A stretch of 48,733 bases of DNA from positions 1 through 48,733 of the forward strand of contig JAVBPD010000090.1 in assembly GCA_031549885.1 (NCBI GenBank). Reading direction: 5' to 3'. Within the stretch, counting starts at the first letter, position 1. Each line of letters opens with the position of its first letter. The notes beneath the pieces were generated by a model that did not search any database, had not been told where the DNA came from, and was given only the letters and a program-made list of their open reading frames with translations. Positions 1 to 7,349 of this stretch are shown here, in pieces. A program made the position numbers and the translations under genes. This stretch comes from WQUF01 sp031549885 (GTDB lineage Bacteria; Bacillota; Clostridia; Clostridiales; Clostridiaceae).

Positions 1-2
1 TA

Positions 3-170
3 AAAGAAAGATATATAAAATTTAATGGAAAAGGCAATAAAAATTGTATAAAAATAAGGGTTAATGAAAGGCATATGGCACAATATTTAAATAGAGGATA
101 TGTGACCCAGAGCACTTTAGATAAAATAATTAAAAAAGATAAGAATGTAGACTTAAGCAATTTGTTATAA
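3..170 (+). CDS. C-terminal fragment of an unknown protein
   Basis: An open frame enters from the left edge and stops at TAA 168-170, giving 55 residues that end in TLDKIIKKDKNVDLSNLL. The fragment is lysine- and asparagine-rich with no membrane segment and no motif that I recognise. The start lies outside the window, so full length and function cannot be judged. A short AAAACA/TGTTTT hairpin about 60 bases downstream is consistent with the transcript ending there. Confidence 0.5.
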   Translation, partial: KERYIKFNGKGNKNCIKIRVNERHMAQYLNRGYVTQSTLDKIIKKDKNVDLSNLL

Positions 171-228
171 TTTAGGATATATAATATTAATTTTTAAAAA
201 TAGTTTAATTAGTATAAATTAAATACAG

Positions 229-246
229 AAAACAGACCTGTTTTTT
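229..246 (+). terminator. Probable terminator of the left-edge gene
   Basis: AAAACA pairs with TGTTTT around GACC, followed by a T run. The stem is short (6 bp, AT-rich), so it is weak. The remainder of the 290 bases between 171 and 460 holds no open frame worth calling. Its only other visible feature is the ECF-type promoter just before the sigma factor. Confidence 0.45.
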
Positions 247-407
247 AAAAAAATAAAAAAGAGAGGTTTAATTGGCGTATGTTAAAATACAAAGTTGTTA
301 AACTAACCTTATAAAACAATATTCATCATCGGTTATAATATGGTATTTAATACTACATCTTAAGTTAATATGCTTAAGGCAAATTTGTACTTAACTTTTT
401 TATTTTT

Positions 408-436
408 TGCAACCTTTTCTGCCTTTGAGGTGTTTA
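408..436 (+). promoter_or_regulatory. Putative ECF-sigma-type promoter of the sigma factor gene
   Basis: TGCAACC at 408-414 carries the AACC core typical of ECF -35 elements. It is followed after 16 bases by TGTTTA at 431-436, a 4/6 match to the CGTCTA-like -10 of this sigma class. The predicted transcript would start near 443, just ahead of the ribosome site. This suggests autoregulation by the sigma factor it precedes, which is an inference. Confidence 0.45.
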
Positions 437-460
437 TTTATTGAAAGGGTGATATATTGG

Positions 461-940
461 ATGAAGGATGAAGATTATAAAAATGCAGTTTTAATTTATT
501 CTGATCTTGTTTATAGACTTGCGTTTTTATATATGAGAAATGTTCATGATGCAAGTGATTGTTGTCAAAATGTTTTCATAAAATTATTAAATTATAAAAA
601 TCAATTTAACGGTAATGAACATTTAAAAGCGTGGCTTATTAGGGTTACTAAGAATGAATGTTTAAATTTTTTTAAAAGTTTTTGGAGAAAAAATATTCAA
701 TTAACTGATGAAAAACTAGAGTTTTCAAAGGAAGATAGAGAAAACGAATTGCTGCAAATAATACTTAAACTACCCTTAAAGTATAGGGATGTTTTATATT
801 TGCATTATTATGAAGGATTTAAAGTTCTCGAAATTGCTAATATGCTTAACTTAAAAGAATCTAATATAAAAACAAGGCTTAAGCGTGGCAGAGATGCTTT
901 AAAAATAAAGCTTGTAGAAGGGGGTTATGATTATGAGTAA
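461..940 (+). CDS. ECF-type RNA polymerase sigma factor
   Basis: A 159-residue alternative sigma factor that would direct RNA polymerase to a stress or envelope regulon. Region 2 is visible at residues 8-75 (YSDLVYRLAFLYMRN, DASDCCQNVFIKLL, LKAWLIRVTKNECLNFFKS). Region 4 is at 105-150 (LPLKYRDVLYLHYYEGFKVLEIANML followed by ESNIKTRLKRGRDALK, the helix-turn-helix). There is no region 1 or 3, as expected for the ECF group. I chose ATG 461 because GAAAGGG at 443-449 sits about 10 bases upstream. An in-frame ATG at 407 would place the ECF-like promoter inside the gene. The gene overlaps the next one, which encodes a membrane protein, by 8 bases. This is the usual sigma/anti-sigma arrangement. Family assignment is firm; the regulon is unknown. 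Confidence 0.92.
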   Translation: MKDEDYKNAVLIYSDLVYRLAFLYMRNVHDASDCCQNVFIKLLNYKNQFNGNEHLKAWLIRVTKNECLNFFKSFWRKNIQLTDEKLEFSKEDRENELLQIILKLPLKYRDVLYLHYYEGFKVLEIANMLNLKESNIKTRLKRGRDALKIKLVEGGYDYE

Positions 941-2282
941 GATAGATAAATCTATTTTTAAAGCTTTTGATTATATAAAAGCAAATGATGAGTTGAAAAC
1001 TACATTATTAAATTTAAACAATAAAAGTTCTTCAAAAAAGAATAAAATTATTAAAATAGTTGGAGGATTAGCTTCTTTAACTGCTGTAGTTGCTTTTTTT
1101 ATATTTTTCCAAAGGATGTGGAATATTATTGATTTCCAAAGGCCTATAACCAATAATACAAATCCTATTGTTACAGATACTACAGATAATAAACCTTCTC
1201 TACCTAAAATTGCATTTGAATTTAAACAAGATGGGCAAGGCTTTGGAGGAGTTATGTTAAAAAATGTTATTGAATTTATTGGAGATAATCCTATACTTGG
1301 TATGGAAGATGAGGTTAAAGAGCTACCTGTGTATAAGAACCCTTATTATGTAGAAGCAATTAAGCCTATGGAAAACAATGCTAATGATGATGAAGAAATT
1401 GATCCAATGAAAATAAAAGAAAAATATTTAGAAAAGCAACATAGCACAGAGAATATAGATATTGACTCTTTAAGAAATAAATCTAAAAGTATAATTGATG
1501 CTTTTGGTTTTAATCCTAAGAGTGATGAAGAAATACTTAATGGAAGTTTTGGAGGAGTACCTTCTTCATTAATAACAAAAGGCGATGATTACACCATTGA
1601 TGTAGGAAATAATGGTTCTGTAAGGATTTTTTTCAAAAATAGCATTTCCCATCCTGAAAACTTAAATTATGATGATGCTATTGAAAAAAATAAAGAGCTA
1701 GTTAAATTTTATTACAATATTTATAAGGAAAAATTAAAAACTATTACTGGTTTGTATTATGATGGAATTAAAACAAGCTGCGATTATACCTATAATGGAG
1801 ATCCTATAGTTCGATCATATTTATATAGTAAAATCCAGGAAGATTCATTGCAAAACAAAATATTATCATATAACTTTAACACTTTATCTATGGATCTTGA
1901 TAATAGTGGAAATTTGTTTGGAATTTCAATAATTGAAAATACTTTAAATGAAAAAAATAAGATTGGTGATTATCCTGTTATATCAAAAGAAGAAGCTATT
2001 TCAGAGTTTAAAAATGGCAATTTTGCACCAAATTTTCTTATAAAAGATGAAGATTTGCAAATGGCACAAATTGAAGGTATAGAGCTTAATTATTATAACC
2101 AATCAAACATTCAAAATTATGTTCCAGTATATACTATTTATGTTTCATTTGGAGAAAAATTAGAAGGTTATTATGATGATTCAAAGCTTCCAAATGGATT
2201 AAAGACATATTTAATATTTTATGTTCCTGCTATTTCAAAGGATTATTTAAATGGAATAGAATTTGAAACTAAATTTAATTAA
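933..2282 (+). CDS. Membrane-anchored anti-sigma-like protein
   Basis: A protein of about 449 residues, translationally overlapped with the sigma factor. Residues 1-41 are a polar, lysine-rich cytoplasmic head. Residues about 43-60 (GGLASLTAVVAFFIFF) form a single membrane span. The remaining ~385 residues would lie outside the membrane and are rich in Asn, Asp, Lys and Tyr. No zinc-binding anti-sigma motif (HxxxCxxC) is present, so this is not a ZAS protein. The topology and gene order fit the DUF4179-type anti-sigma factors of clostridia, but I cannot confirm that family. I chose ATG 933 because AGGGGG at 919-924 lies 8 bases upstream; ATG 927 is too close. The likely role is holding the sigma factor at the membrane until an external signal arrives. 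Confidence 0.7.
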   Translation: MSKIDKSIFKAFDYIKANDELKTTLLNLNNKSSSKKNKIIKIVGGLASLTAVVAFFIFFQRMWNIIDFQRPITNNTNPIVTDTTDNKPSLPKIAFEFKQDGQGFGGVMLKNVIEFIGDNPILGMEDEVKELPVYKNPYYVEAIKPMENNANDDEEIDPMKIKEKYLEKQHSTENIDIDSLRNKSKSIIDAFGFNPKSDEEILNGSFGGVPSSLITKGDDYTIDVGNNGSVRIFFKNSISHPENLNYDDAIEKNKELVKFYYNIYKEKLKTITGLYYDGIKTSCDYTYNGDPIVRSYLYSKIQEDSLQNKILSYNFNTLSMDLDNSGNLFGISIIENTLNEKNKIGDYPVISKEEAISEFKNGNFAPNFLIKDEDLQMAQIEGIELNYYNQSNIQNYVPVYTIYVSFGEKLEGYYDDSKLPNGLKTYLIFYVPAISKDYLNGIEFETKFN

Positions 2283-2292
2283 CTTACAAAAG

Positions 2293-2331
2293 TGGTTCTC
2301 TCCTTAGTTTTAGGAAGAGAATCATTTTTTT
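2293..2331 (+). terminator. Rho-independent terminator of the sigma/anti-sigma operon
   Basis: TGGTTCTCTCC at 2293-2303 pairs with GGAAGAGAATCA at 2313-2324, followed by seven T residues. This is a strong hairpin and separates the sigma operon from the MarR operon. Confidence 0.85.
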
Positions 2332-2335
2332 ATAG

Positions 2336-2383
2336 TTAGTTGACTTGTCAACTAAATTATGATAAGCTTTTTATATAAAGCTT
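2336..2383 (+). promoter_or_regulatory. MarR-type operator region: two adjacent inverted repeats
   Basis: TTAGTTGAC-TT-GTCAACTAA (2336-2355) has perfect 9-bp arms around a 2-base centre and contains TTGACT, a -35-like hexamer. A second inverted repeat, AAGCTTT (2364-2370) and AAAGCTT (2377-2383), follows. TATGAT at 2358-2363 is a possible -10, though its spacing to TTGACT is too short for a clean promoter. The position immediately before a marR gene suggests autorepression. Confidence 0.6.
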
Positions 2384-2404
2384 GTACATGGAGGTGAATT
2401 TAAT

Positions 2405-2848
2405 ATGCCTACAATGCTTGAAATATGGCTGAATATGAAATCTGTGTTGAGATCAGCAAGGCAAATAATTAACACAGAACTTGAGCCTATGCAGCTCATG
2501 AGTGCAGAAGGTGATATATTGTTCCATATGATCTATGATAATACAAGTTTATCACAAGAAAAGTTAGCAGAATGCCTTGATATTGGTAAAGCTGCAATTT
2601 CTCGAACTGTAGCTTCTCTTGTAGATAAAGGATACATTAAAAGGGAGCGTAACCCAGATGATGCAAGAATGTGCGCTTTAACTCTTACACAAAAAGCGCT
2701 TGATATAAGAATTAAGATTGAAAAAATATATAATGATGTTTATGACATTGTAAAACAAAATATAGCAGAAGATGAATTGCAGAGCCTTTCTAAACTATTG
2801 CAACAAGCAGCAAGCAATCTTCAAATAAAGGAGAATAAAAATGATTAA
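2405..2848 (+). CDS. MarR-family transcriptional regulator
   Basis: A 147-residue winged-helix regulator. The recognition helix region (SQEKLAECLDIGKAAISRTVASLVDKGYIKR, read at residues ~50-80) is followed by the wing RNPDDARMCALTLTQKA, the standard DxRxxxLxLT signature of MarR proteins. The N- and C-terminal helices would form the dimer interface. GGAGGTG at 2390-2396 is a strong ribosome site. The gene overlaps the downstream membrane-protein gene by 8 bases and heads a four-gene operon. The palindrome just upstream is a natural binding site for it. The ligand is unknown. Confidence 0.92.
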   Translation: MPTMLEIWLNMKSVLRSARQIINTELEPMQLMSAEGDILFHMIYDNTSLSQEKLAECLDIGKAAISRTVASLVDKGYIKRERNPDDARMCALTLTQKALDIRIKIEKIYNDVYDIVKQNIAEDELQSLSKLLQQAASNLQIKENKND

Positions 2849-3563
2849 GGAATTTTTAATTGGTTTTGTCATCTTAATTTGCTATTTTGTAATTTGCGCC
2901 TCAAGTGCTTTATTGATCCGAAAGTTTATTAAAGTTCCTAATGAGGTTTTCCGCAAGATTCTGCACCTTATTTTGCTCTGCTCACTTTTTGTATGGGTTT
3001 TTGCATTTAATACATGGTGGGTGGCAGCCATTGCAACGATTTTTTTTATGGCTTTAGTATATCCAATACTTATGTTTGGAGAGAGGATAAAGGGTTATTC
3101 TGAGCTTTTGACAGAGCGCAAAAGTGGTGAAATAAAGAATAGTTTATTAATTGTATTTGTAATGTTTGCTGTAATGATTTGCATTTGCTGGGGATGGCTT
3201 GGAGATAAAATGCTCGTACTTACATGCGTATTTGCTTGGGGATTTGGTGACGGAGCAGCAGCACTTGTAGGTAAACGATTTGGAAAGCATTTTCTTGAAG
3301 GTAAACTAATTGAAGGTCGCAAAAGCTTAGAAGGAACTTTTGCGATGTTTGTAGTGTCATTTATATCTGTTATGATTGTGCTGCTTATACGAGGTGGTCT
3401 TAAATGGTATGGATATATACCAATTTCTGTTCTTGCAGCTGCAGTATGTGCAGTTGTAGAACTTTATACAAAAGGAGGATTTGATACAATAACTTGTCCA
3501 TTTGCTGCTGCTGCTGTTATTATTCCACTTGTGCAGCTTTTGGGAGGCGTAACAACAGTATGA
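2841..3563 (+). CDS. Dolichol/phytol-kinase-like (SEC59/VTE5 type) membrane protein
   Basis: A 240-residue polytopic membrane protein with about seven hydrophobic segments. Two signatures of the CTP-dependent polyprenol/phytol kinase and phosphatidate cytidylyltransferase-like family are visible. The first is VFRKILHL at residues 36-43. The second is WGFGDGAAALVGKRFGKHF near residue 133, followed by GRKSLEGT. Such enzymes phosphorylate an isoprenoid or lipid alcohol at the membrane. The substrate here cannot be read from sequence. It overlaps marR at its start and the next gene at its end (ATGA overlap at 3560-3563), so the three are translationally coupled. It could act in recycling a lipid carrier. 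That is inference. Confidence 0.8.
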   Translation: MIKEFLIGFVILICYFVICASSALLIRKFIKVPNEVFRKILHLILLCSLFVWVFAFNTWWVAAIATIFFMALVYPILMFGERIKGYSELLTERKSGEIKNSLLIVFVMFAVMICICWGWLGDKMLVLTCVFAWGFGDGAAALVGKRFGKHFLEGKLIEGRKSLEGTFAMFVVSFISVMIVLLIRGGLKWYGYIPISVLAAAVCAVVELYTKGGFDTITCPFAAAAVIIPLVQLLGGVTTV

Positions 3564-4189
3564 AAAATAAGTCTGGAGAAAGGACCTTACTTGCCTCTGT
3601 GATAATGAGTTCGCCTGGCCCAATTGTTGTAGGTATAGGCCTTTTGCTAGGTCGATCATCTACACAGCTTGCAGATTTTATAAGGCGCACAGCAGAACTT
3701 ATAGCAATTATTGTATCTTGGTTGGTGTTTCGAATTACACATAAAGAAGAAAATATAATAAATAAAGAAAAATTTGAATACATTGCTAATCTTTGCGTTG
3801 GAAGTGCTATGTGTTTAAGCGGAACAGCAATGCTGCTCATGACTTTTTTTTCAAGAAGCAATGAAAAAGGCAATGTGATACCTGGGCTTATTATTGCTAT
3901 ACTTGGTGTTGTAACTAATTCATGGTTTTGGTTTAGATATAGCAGGCTTAACAAAGAAAAAAAAGATGCAATACTTTTTGTTCAAAGTAAGTTATATCGT
4001 GCAAAGTCGCTTGTAGATGCTTGCGTAACAATTGCTCTTTCTACAGTTGCTATTGCTCCTTATTCTAATATTTCTAATCTCATGGATATTGTAGGTTCAG
4101 CCATTGTAGCAGTTTATTTGATAATTAATGGAGCTACTATAATATTTGGCAGACGCATGAGGTATGAAAAAAATTATGATAAAGTTTAA
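3560..4189 (+). CDS. Cation-diffusion-facilitator-like membrane protein
   Basis: A 209-residue membrane protein starting at the ATG that overlaps the previous TGA. About six hydrophobic segments are visible. TM2 reads STQLADFIRRTAELIAIIVS, and a later helix reads SKLYRAKSLVDACVTIALS. Both place an Asp where the CDF family keeps its metal-binding Asp residues in TM2 and TM5. The usual partner His/Asp residues are replaced and the cytoplasmic C-terminal domain is absent, so metal transport is uncertain. The product is best described as a short CDF-fold transporter. It lies between a lipid-kinase-like gene and a GH5 glucanase in one transcription unit under MarR control. Whether the substrate is a metal or something else is open. 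Confidence 0.65.
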   Translation: MKNKSGERTLLASVIMSSPGPIVVGIGLLLGRSSTQLADFIRRTAELIAIIVSWLVFRITHKEENIINKEKFEYIANLCVGSAMCLSGTAMLLMTFFSRSNEKGNVIPGLIIAILGVVTNSWFWFRYSRLNKEKKDAILFVQSKLYRAKSLVDACVTIALSTVAIAPYSNISNLMDIVGSAIVAVYLIINGATIIFGRRMRYEKNYDKV

Positions 4190-5327
4190 ATTATACCTTG
4201 TTATTTTAATTATTTTTATGGTCATTTTAATTATATTAAATAGCACTATGATTAAATTTACAAAGAGCCCTGAACTAAAACGAGGAATTAACCTTGGAAA
4301 TATGTTTGAATCGCCTTGGGGTGAAGGTACAATAGAATCAGGAGATAATCCAAATCTTTTTAAAGATGAGTATGTGAAAATCATTAAAAACTATGGTTTT
4401 GATTTTGTAAGGCTGCCAGTTGCATTTTCAATTTATGCCGATGTGGAAGCACCTTATAAAATAGAGGATGGATTATTTAATAAAATCGATTATGTAATAA
4501 ATCTTTTTTTAAATAATGGATTGACTGTTATATTAGATTTGCATGGCTATGATGAAATTAATTTTAATAAAGATCCTCGCTACAATCCAATGCGCGACCC
4601 TAGCAATCCACAATATAATCCAAGTATTGCAAATGAAGTAGATGTAAATGTGCTTCCCAGAATAAACAGAAAGATTGATATATTAAAGGAAAAGGAAAGA
4701 TTTAAAGGCATATGGCTTCAAATTGCAAATCACTATAAAAATTATGAGAAGGTACTTTTATTTGAGCTATTAAATGAACCTAGCGTTGATATTAATTTAT
4801 ATAATAAACTTATTAAAGACACAATATCAATAATACGAAATACTGGTTCAAATAATAAAAATAGAGATATAGTTGTGAGTCCAACATGGTATAGTACAGA
4901 ATGGGGACTGTTAAAATATCTTGACATTCCAAAGAATGATAAGCATATTATTGGAACATTTCATTTGTATAATCCATTTGATTTTACACATCAAGGCTTT
5001 ACATGGGCTGCAATTAAAGATCCAAAGGCAAAATACTCATGGGAAGAAACTGAAGAGAATACAAAGGAAATAAAAAAAATAATGAATGAAGCAAATGCCT
5101 GGTCTAAAAAAACTGGACTAAAGGTTTTAATGGGTGAATTTGGTGCAGGCCAATTTGCTGATATGAATTCAAGAGTAGCTTGGACAAATTACGTAGCAAG
5201 GCTTGCTGAAAAAAATGGATTTGTATGGGCTTATTGGGATTTTTGTACACAAAGCTTTGGCTTTTATAACAGAAGCACTAATGCTTATCACTCAGAGATT
5301 TATAAAGCACTTTTTCCAAATAAATAA
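4176..5327 (+). CDS. GH5-family endoglucanase, membrane-anchored or secreted
   Basis: A glycoside hydrolase family 5 enzyme of 383 residues that cleaves beta-1,4-glucan or a related beta-glycan by a retaining mechanism. After an N-terminal hydrophobic segment (residues ~5-22 from ATG 4176) the (beta/alpha)8 barrel begins with the family mark RGINLGNMFESPWGEG. The acid/base Glu is in LLNEPS (residue ~201) and the nucleophile Glu in LMGEFGAG (residue ~321). HLYNPFDFTHQG carries the conserved active-site His-Tyr. The reading frame overlaps the CDF-like gene. GAGG at 4159-4162 is 13 bases from ATG 4176 but only one base from the alternative ATG 4164, so I prefer 4176. The N-terminal helix has no lipobox Cys; it may be a signal peptide or an anchor. 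A GH5 enzyme as the last gene of a MarR operon is unusual. Confidence 0.9.
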   Translation: MIKFKLYLVILIIFMVILIILNSTMIKFTKSPELKRGINLGNMFESPWGEGTIESGDNPNLFKDEYVKIIKNYGFDFVRLPVAFSIYADVEAPYKIEDGLFNKIDYVINLFLNNGLTVILDLHGYDEINFNKDPRYNPMRDPSNPQYNPSIANEVDVNVLPRINRKIDILKEKERFKGIWLQIANHYKNYEKVLLFELLNEPSVDINLYNKLIKDTISIIRNTGSNNKNRDIVVSPTWYSTEWGLLKYLDIPKNDKHIIGTFHLYNPFDFTHQGFTWAAIKDPKAKYSWEETEENTKEIKKIMNEANAWSKKTGLKVLMGEFGAGQFADMNSRVAWTNYVARLAEKNGFVWAYWDFCTQSFGFYNRSTNAYHSEIYKALFPNK

Positions 5328-5335
5328 TAAAATTT

Positions 5336-5382
5336 AAAACTGTTTTCTCCCATTCTTTAATGCATAGTAGAAAACAGTTTCT
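5336..5382. terminator. Bidirectional terminator between convergent genes
   Basis: AAAACTGTTTTCT (5336-5348) pairs with AGAAAACAGTTT (5369-5380). It lies between the plus-strand GH5 gene and the minus-strand HAD gene and can serve both. Confidence 0.75.
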
Positions 5383-5391
5383 AAACAATCT

Positions 5392-6186
5392 TCATATTAA
5401 AAATCTATTTATAGCATTTAACACTCCATCTTCAATTGCAGAAGTTGTTACAAATGAAGCAGCCTTTTTAACTTCATCTACAGCATTTCCCATTGCAATT
5501 CCAAGACCTGACTTTGATATAATATCTATATCGTTCATGTTATCTCCTATTGCAACAGTTTCGTTCCAATTAATTCCTAAATTATTTAAAATAATATCAA
5601 CAGCAGAAGATTTATCCGTTGATGAGAGGCAAATATCATAAGCGCCAGAGTATGATAACTCCATCATTTTTAAATCAAAGTTTGTTAATGATGGAAAAAT
5701 TTTGCGTGATTCTATAGGTAAACGTAAAAAAGCTCCATAAGGCATGCTCTGTAAATGCCTTGCTTTATCTGTTCCATCCTTTAAATAATAAGTTTTTCCA
5801 GCATTAGCCTTGTATGTTTCCACAAATTCTTCATATTGTACATAAATATAATAAGCATCTTCAAAAGTAAAACATAGCTGATATTTTTTATCTTCACAAA
5901 TTTTAGTTAAGGCTTCTACATGAGAAATTTCAAACCTTTTTTCATAGATAATATTTTCATTTTTATCAAATATACACGCACCATTATTGCACACAAAATA
6001 ATCAGGTTTTAAACCTAACAATATATCAGATTCAGCTGCAAACCTTCCTCTCCCTGTTGATATTATAACCAGTATTCCTTTAGATTGTAAATTTTCAATT
6101 GCTTTTTTACATTCGATGGTAACAAATTTGCGCTCTTTACACAATAATGTACCATCAATATCAAGAGCAATGGCTTTATATTCCAT
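5392..6186 (-). CDS. Cof-type HAD-IIB sugar-phosphate phosphatase
   Basis: A 264-residue haloacid-dehalogenase-family phosphatase. Motif I is ALDIDGTLL at residues ~7-15 (nucleophile Asp and the general acid Asp two residues later). Motif II is IISTGRGRF. Motif III/IV is VAIGDNMNDIDIISKSGLGIAMGN. The central C2B cap marks the Cof/YidA group, which dephosphorylates small sugar phosphates and similar metabolites in the cytosol. It is the last gene of the minus-strand PTS operon and overlaps the preceding membrane-protein gene within ATGATGG. I chose the second ATG (6186) because GAGGTG lies 5 bases upstream. Context suggests it acts on the phosphorylated sugar brought in by this PTS or on an overflow product. 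Confidence 0.88.
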   Translation of the reverse strand: MEYKAIALDIDGTLLCKERKFVTIECKKAIENLQSKGILVIISTGRGRFAAESDILLGLKPDYFVCNNGACIFDKNENIIYEKRFEISHVEALTKICEDKKYQLCFTFEDAYYIYVQYEEFVETYKANAGKTYYLKDGTDKARHLQSMPYGAFLRLPIESRKIFPSLTNFDLKMMELSYSGAYDICLSSTDKSSAVDIILNNLGINWNETVAIGDNMNDIDIISKSGLGIAMGNAVDEVKKAASFVTTSAIEDGVLNAINRFLI

Positions 6187-6875
6187 CATTTCACCTCTAA
6201 AATGCTTCTATCTAAAATGGCAGCATCGATAATAGGGCTCCATTCAGTTTCCCTTAGGTTATTTGAGGCCTTATGAAGATACTCCATTACTTGAAGGTTG
6301 TCCCCTTTAAAATAAAATAATTTGGCAAGGCGATATTGTGTAATTCCTTTTGCCTTTCCTGATTGTTTATTCTCAATAGTTTTAAGCTTTGAGATCACAT
6401 TTACATCGTGTTCAATATATATTTTGACTAAAAGCTGAGAGTCTTCAAGAATTTCTTTTAGTTTATCATCTTTTTCATTTTGAAGCAATAACTGTAATTT
6501 GTTCAGCGCCTTATATGCAGCACTAGACTTATTTTTCGTGAGAGCAAAGCTTAAATATTTTTGATAAAAATTGAGCTTTTCAGCTTGGCTTAATCTTATA
6601 TTTTCTAAGCATTGAGCAGTTTTTTCTATATTAAGCTCATCATTTATAAAAATATATCCATCTAATTTTAAAATTAAAAGAGTGCCCTTTCGAAGGATAA
6701 GGTTTAAACGCTTATTATCTAACATTTTAAAATAGCGTATTGAATCATTATCTACATAAAGGCATTTTCCTAATTCAGAAAGGGCACTATTCTGAATAGC
6801 ACGCAGAATAAAAATTAAAATTACAGATGCAAATAATGAAACTAAAAGATATATAATATTAAAACTGCTTAACAT
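6186..6875 (-). CDS. Membrane-anchored protein of unknown function in the PTS operon
   Basis: A 229-residue protein I do not recognise. Residues ~6-28 (IIYLLVSLFASVILIFILRAI) form one N-terminal membrane span, followed by a soluble, largely helical region. The C-terminal half (residues ~120-229) has helical pairs reminiscent of TPR-type repeats, for example QYRLAKLFYFKGDNLQVMEYLHKAS. No catalytic motif is visible. It lies 26 bases after the IIA gene, and its stop overlaps the start of the HAD phosphatase, so it belongs to the operon. A scaffold or regulatory role next to the PTS is possible but only a guess. Confidence 0.7.
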   Translation of the reverse strand: MLSSFNIIYLLVSLFASVILIFILRAIQNSALSELGKCLYVDNDSIRYFKMLDNKRLNLILRKGTLLILKLDGYIFINDELNIEKTAQCLENIRLSQAEKLNFYQKYLSFALTKNKSSAAYKALNKLQLLLQNEKDDKLKEILEDSQLLVKIYIEHDVNVISKLKTIENKQSGKAKGITQYRLAKLFYFKGDNLQVMEYLHKASNNLRETEWSPIIDAAILDRSILEVK

Positions 6876-6901
6876 AGGCTTTATCTTCCTTTATTTTAAA
6901 T

Positions 6902-7288
6902 TTAATTTTCTGGAAAGCGCTTTACTGAGTCTAAAGTGGTTTTAACAGCAAGATCAGCAAGTCCTGAAACATTTAAATTTAAATTAAATAAAATTTCTGC
7001 AAATGTTGCCACATTTACACCAGCAACAACAACATATTTAGGGTTATTAAGGCAAAGCATTGCAGCTTGATTAAATGGGCTACCTCCTGCAATGTCGCAT
7101 ATAAATAATATTTCTTCATTTTCTAAATTATCAATTATTTTTTTAAACTTTGCATTTAATGTGTTTAAATCATCTGTAAAATTGAAATCCACATAATAAA
7201 ATCCTTCTGTTTCTCCAACTAGCATGCTTAGAGTATTTTTAATTGCTGTTCCATAACCACAATGTCCACAAATTATAACTTTTGACAT
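6902..7288 (-). CDS. Mannose-family PTS EIIA component
   Basis: A 128-residue EIIA of the mannose/fructose/sorbose PTS family. It accepts phosphate from HPr and passes it to the IIB domain in the cytosol. His9 in VIICGHCGYGT occupies the position of the phospho-His of ManX-type IIA. The Asp in FICDIAGGSPFNQAA (residues ~66-80) is the conserved Asp that pairs with it, and the GGSPFN turn is diagnostic. I chose ATG 7288 because GAGGAG lies 8 bases upstream. An upstream in-frame ATG at 7306 overlaps that ribosome site and was rejected. It is a separate gene, not fused to IIB, and comes after the SIS gene with a hairpin between them. Confidence 0.9.
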   Translation of the reverse strand: MSKVIICGHCGYGTAIKNTLSMLVGETEGFYYVDFNFTDDLNTLNAKFKKIIDNLENEEILFICDIAGGSPFNQAAMLCLNNPKYVVVAGVNVATFAEILFNLNLNVSGLADLAVKTTLDSVKRFPEN

Positions 7289-7313
7289 AAATTTTCTCCT
7301 CATCAATTATGCT

Positions 7314-7343
7314 AAACAGCTTCCTTTTTAAAAGAAGCTGTTT
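7314..7343 (-). repeat. Intercistronic hairpin between the SIS-domain and IIA genes
   Basis: AAACAGCTTC (7314-7323) and GAAGCTGTTT (7334-7343) form a perfect 10-bp stem. The T tract on the minus strand is short, so it is either a leaky terminator or an mRNA-stabilising hairpin inside the operon. It could lower expression of the three distal genes. Confidence 0.6.
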
Positions 7344-7349
7344 ATAAAA

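Noticed and set aside
3095..3954. Minus-strand open frames across the lipid-kinase-like and CDF-like genes
   Set aside because: They lack ribosome sites and family motifs, while the plus-strand frames have clear motifs and coupled starts.
5360..5641. Plus-strand frame over the HAD gene
   Set aside because: It begins in the terminator and is antisense to a well-supported HAD phosphatase.
6911..6926. cre-like sequence GGAAAGCGCTTTA at the end of the IIA gene
   Set aside because: It resembles a CcpA site but lies inside the 3' coding end, encoding VKRFPEN, far from any promoter, so chance is more likely.
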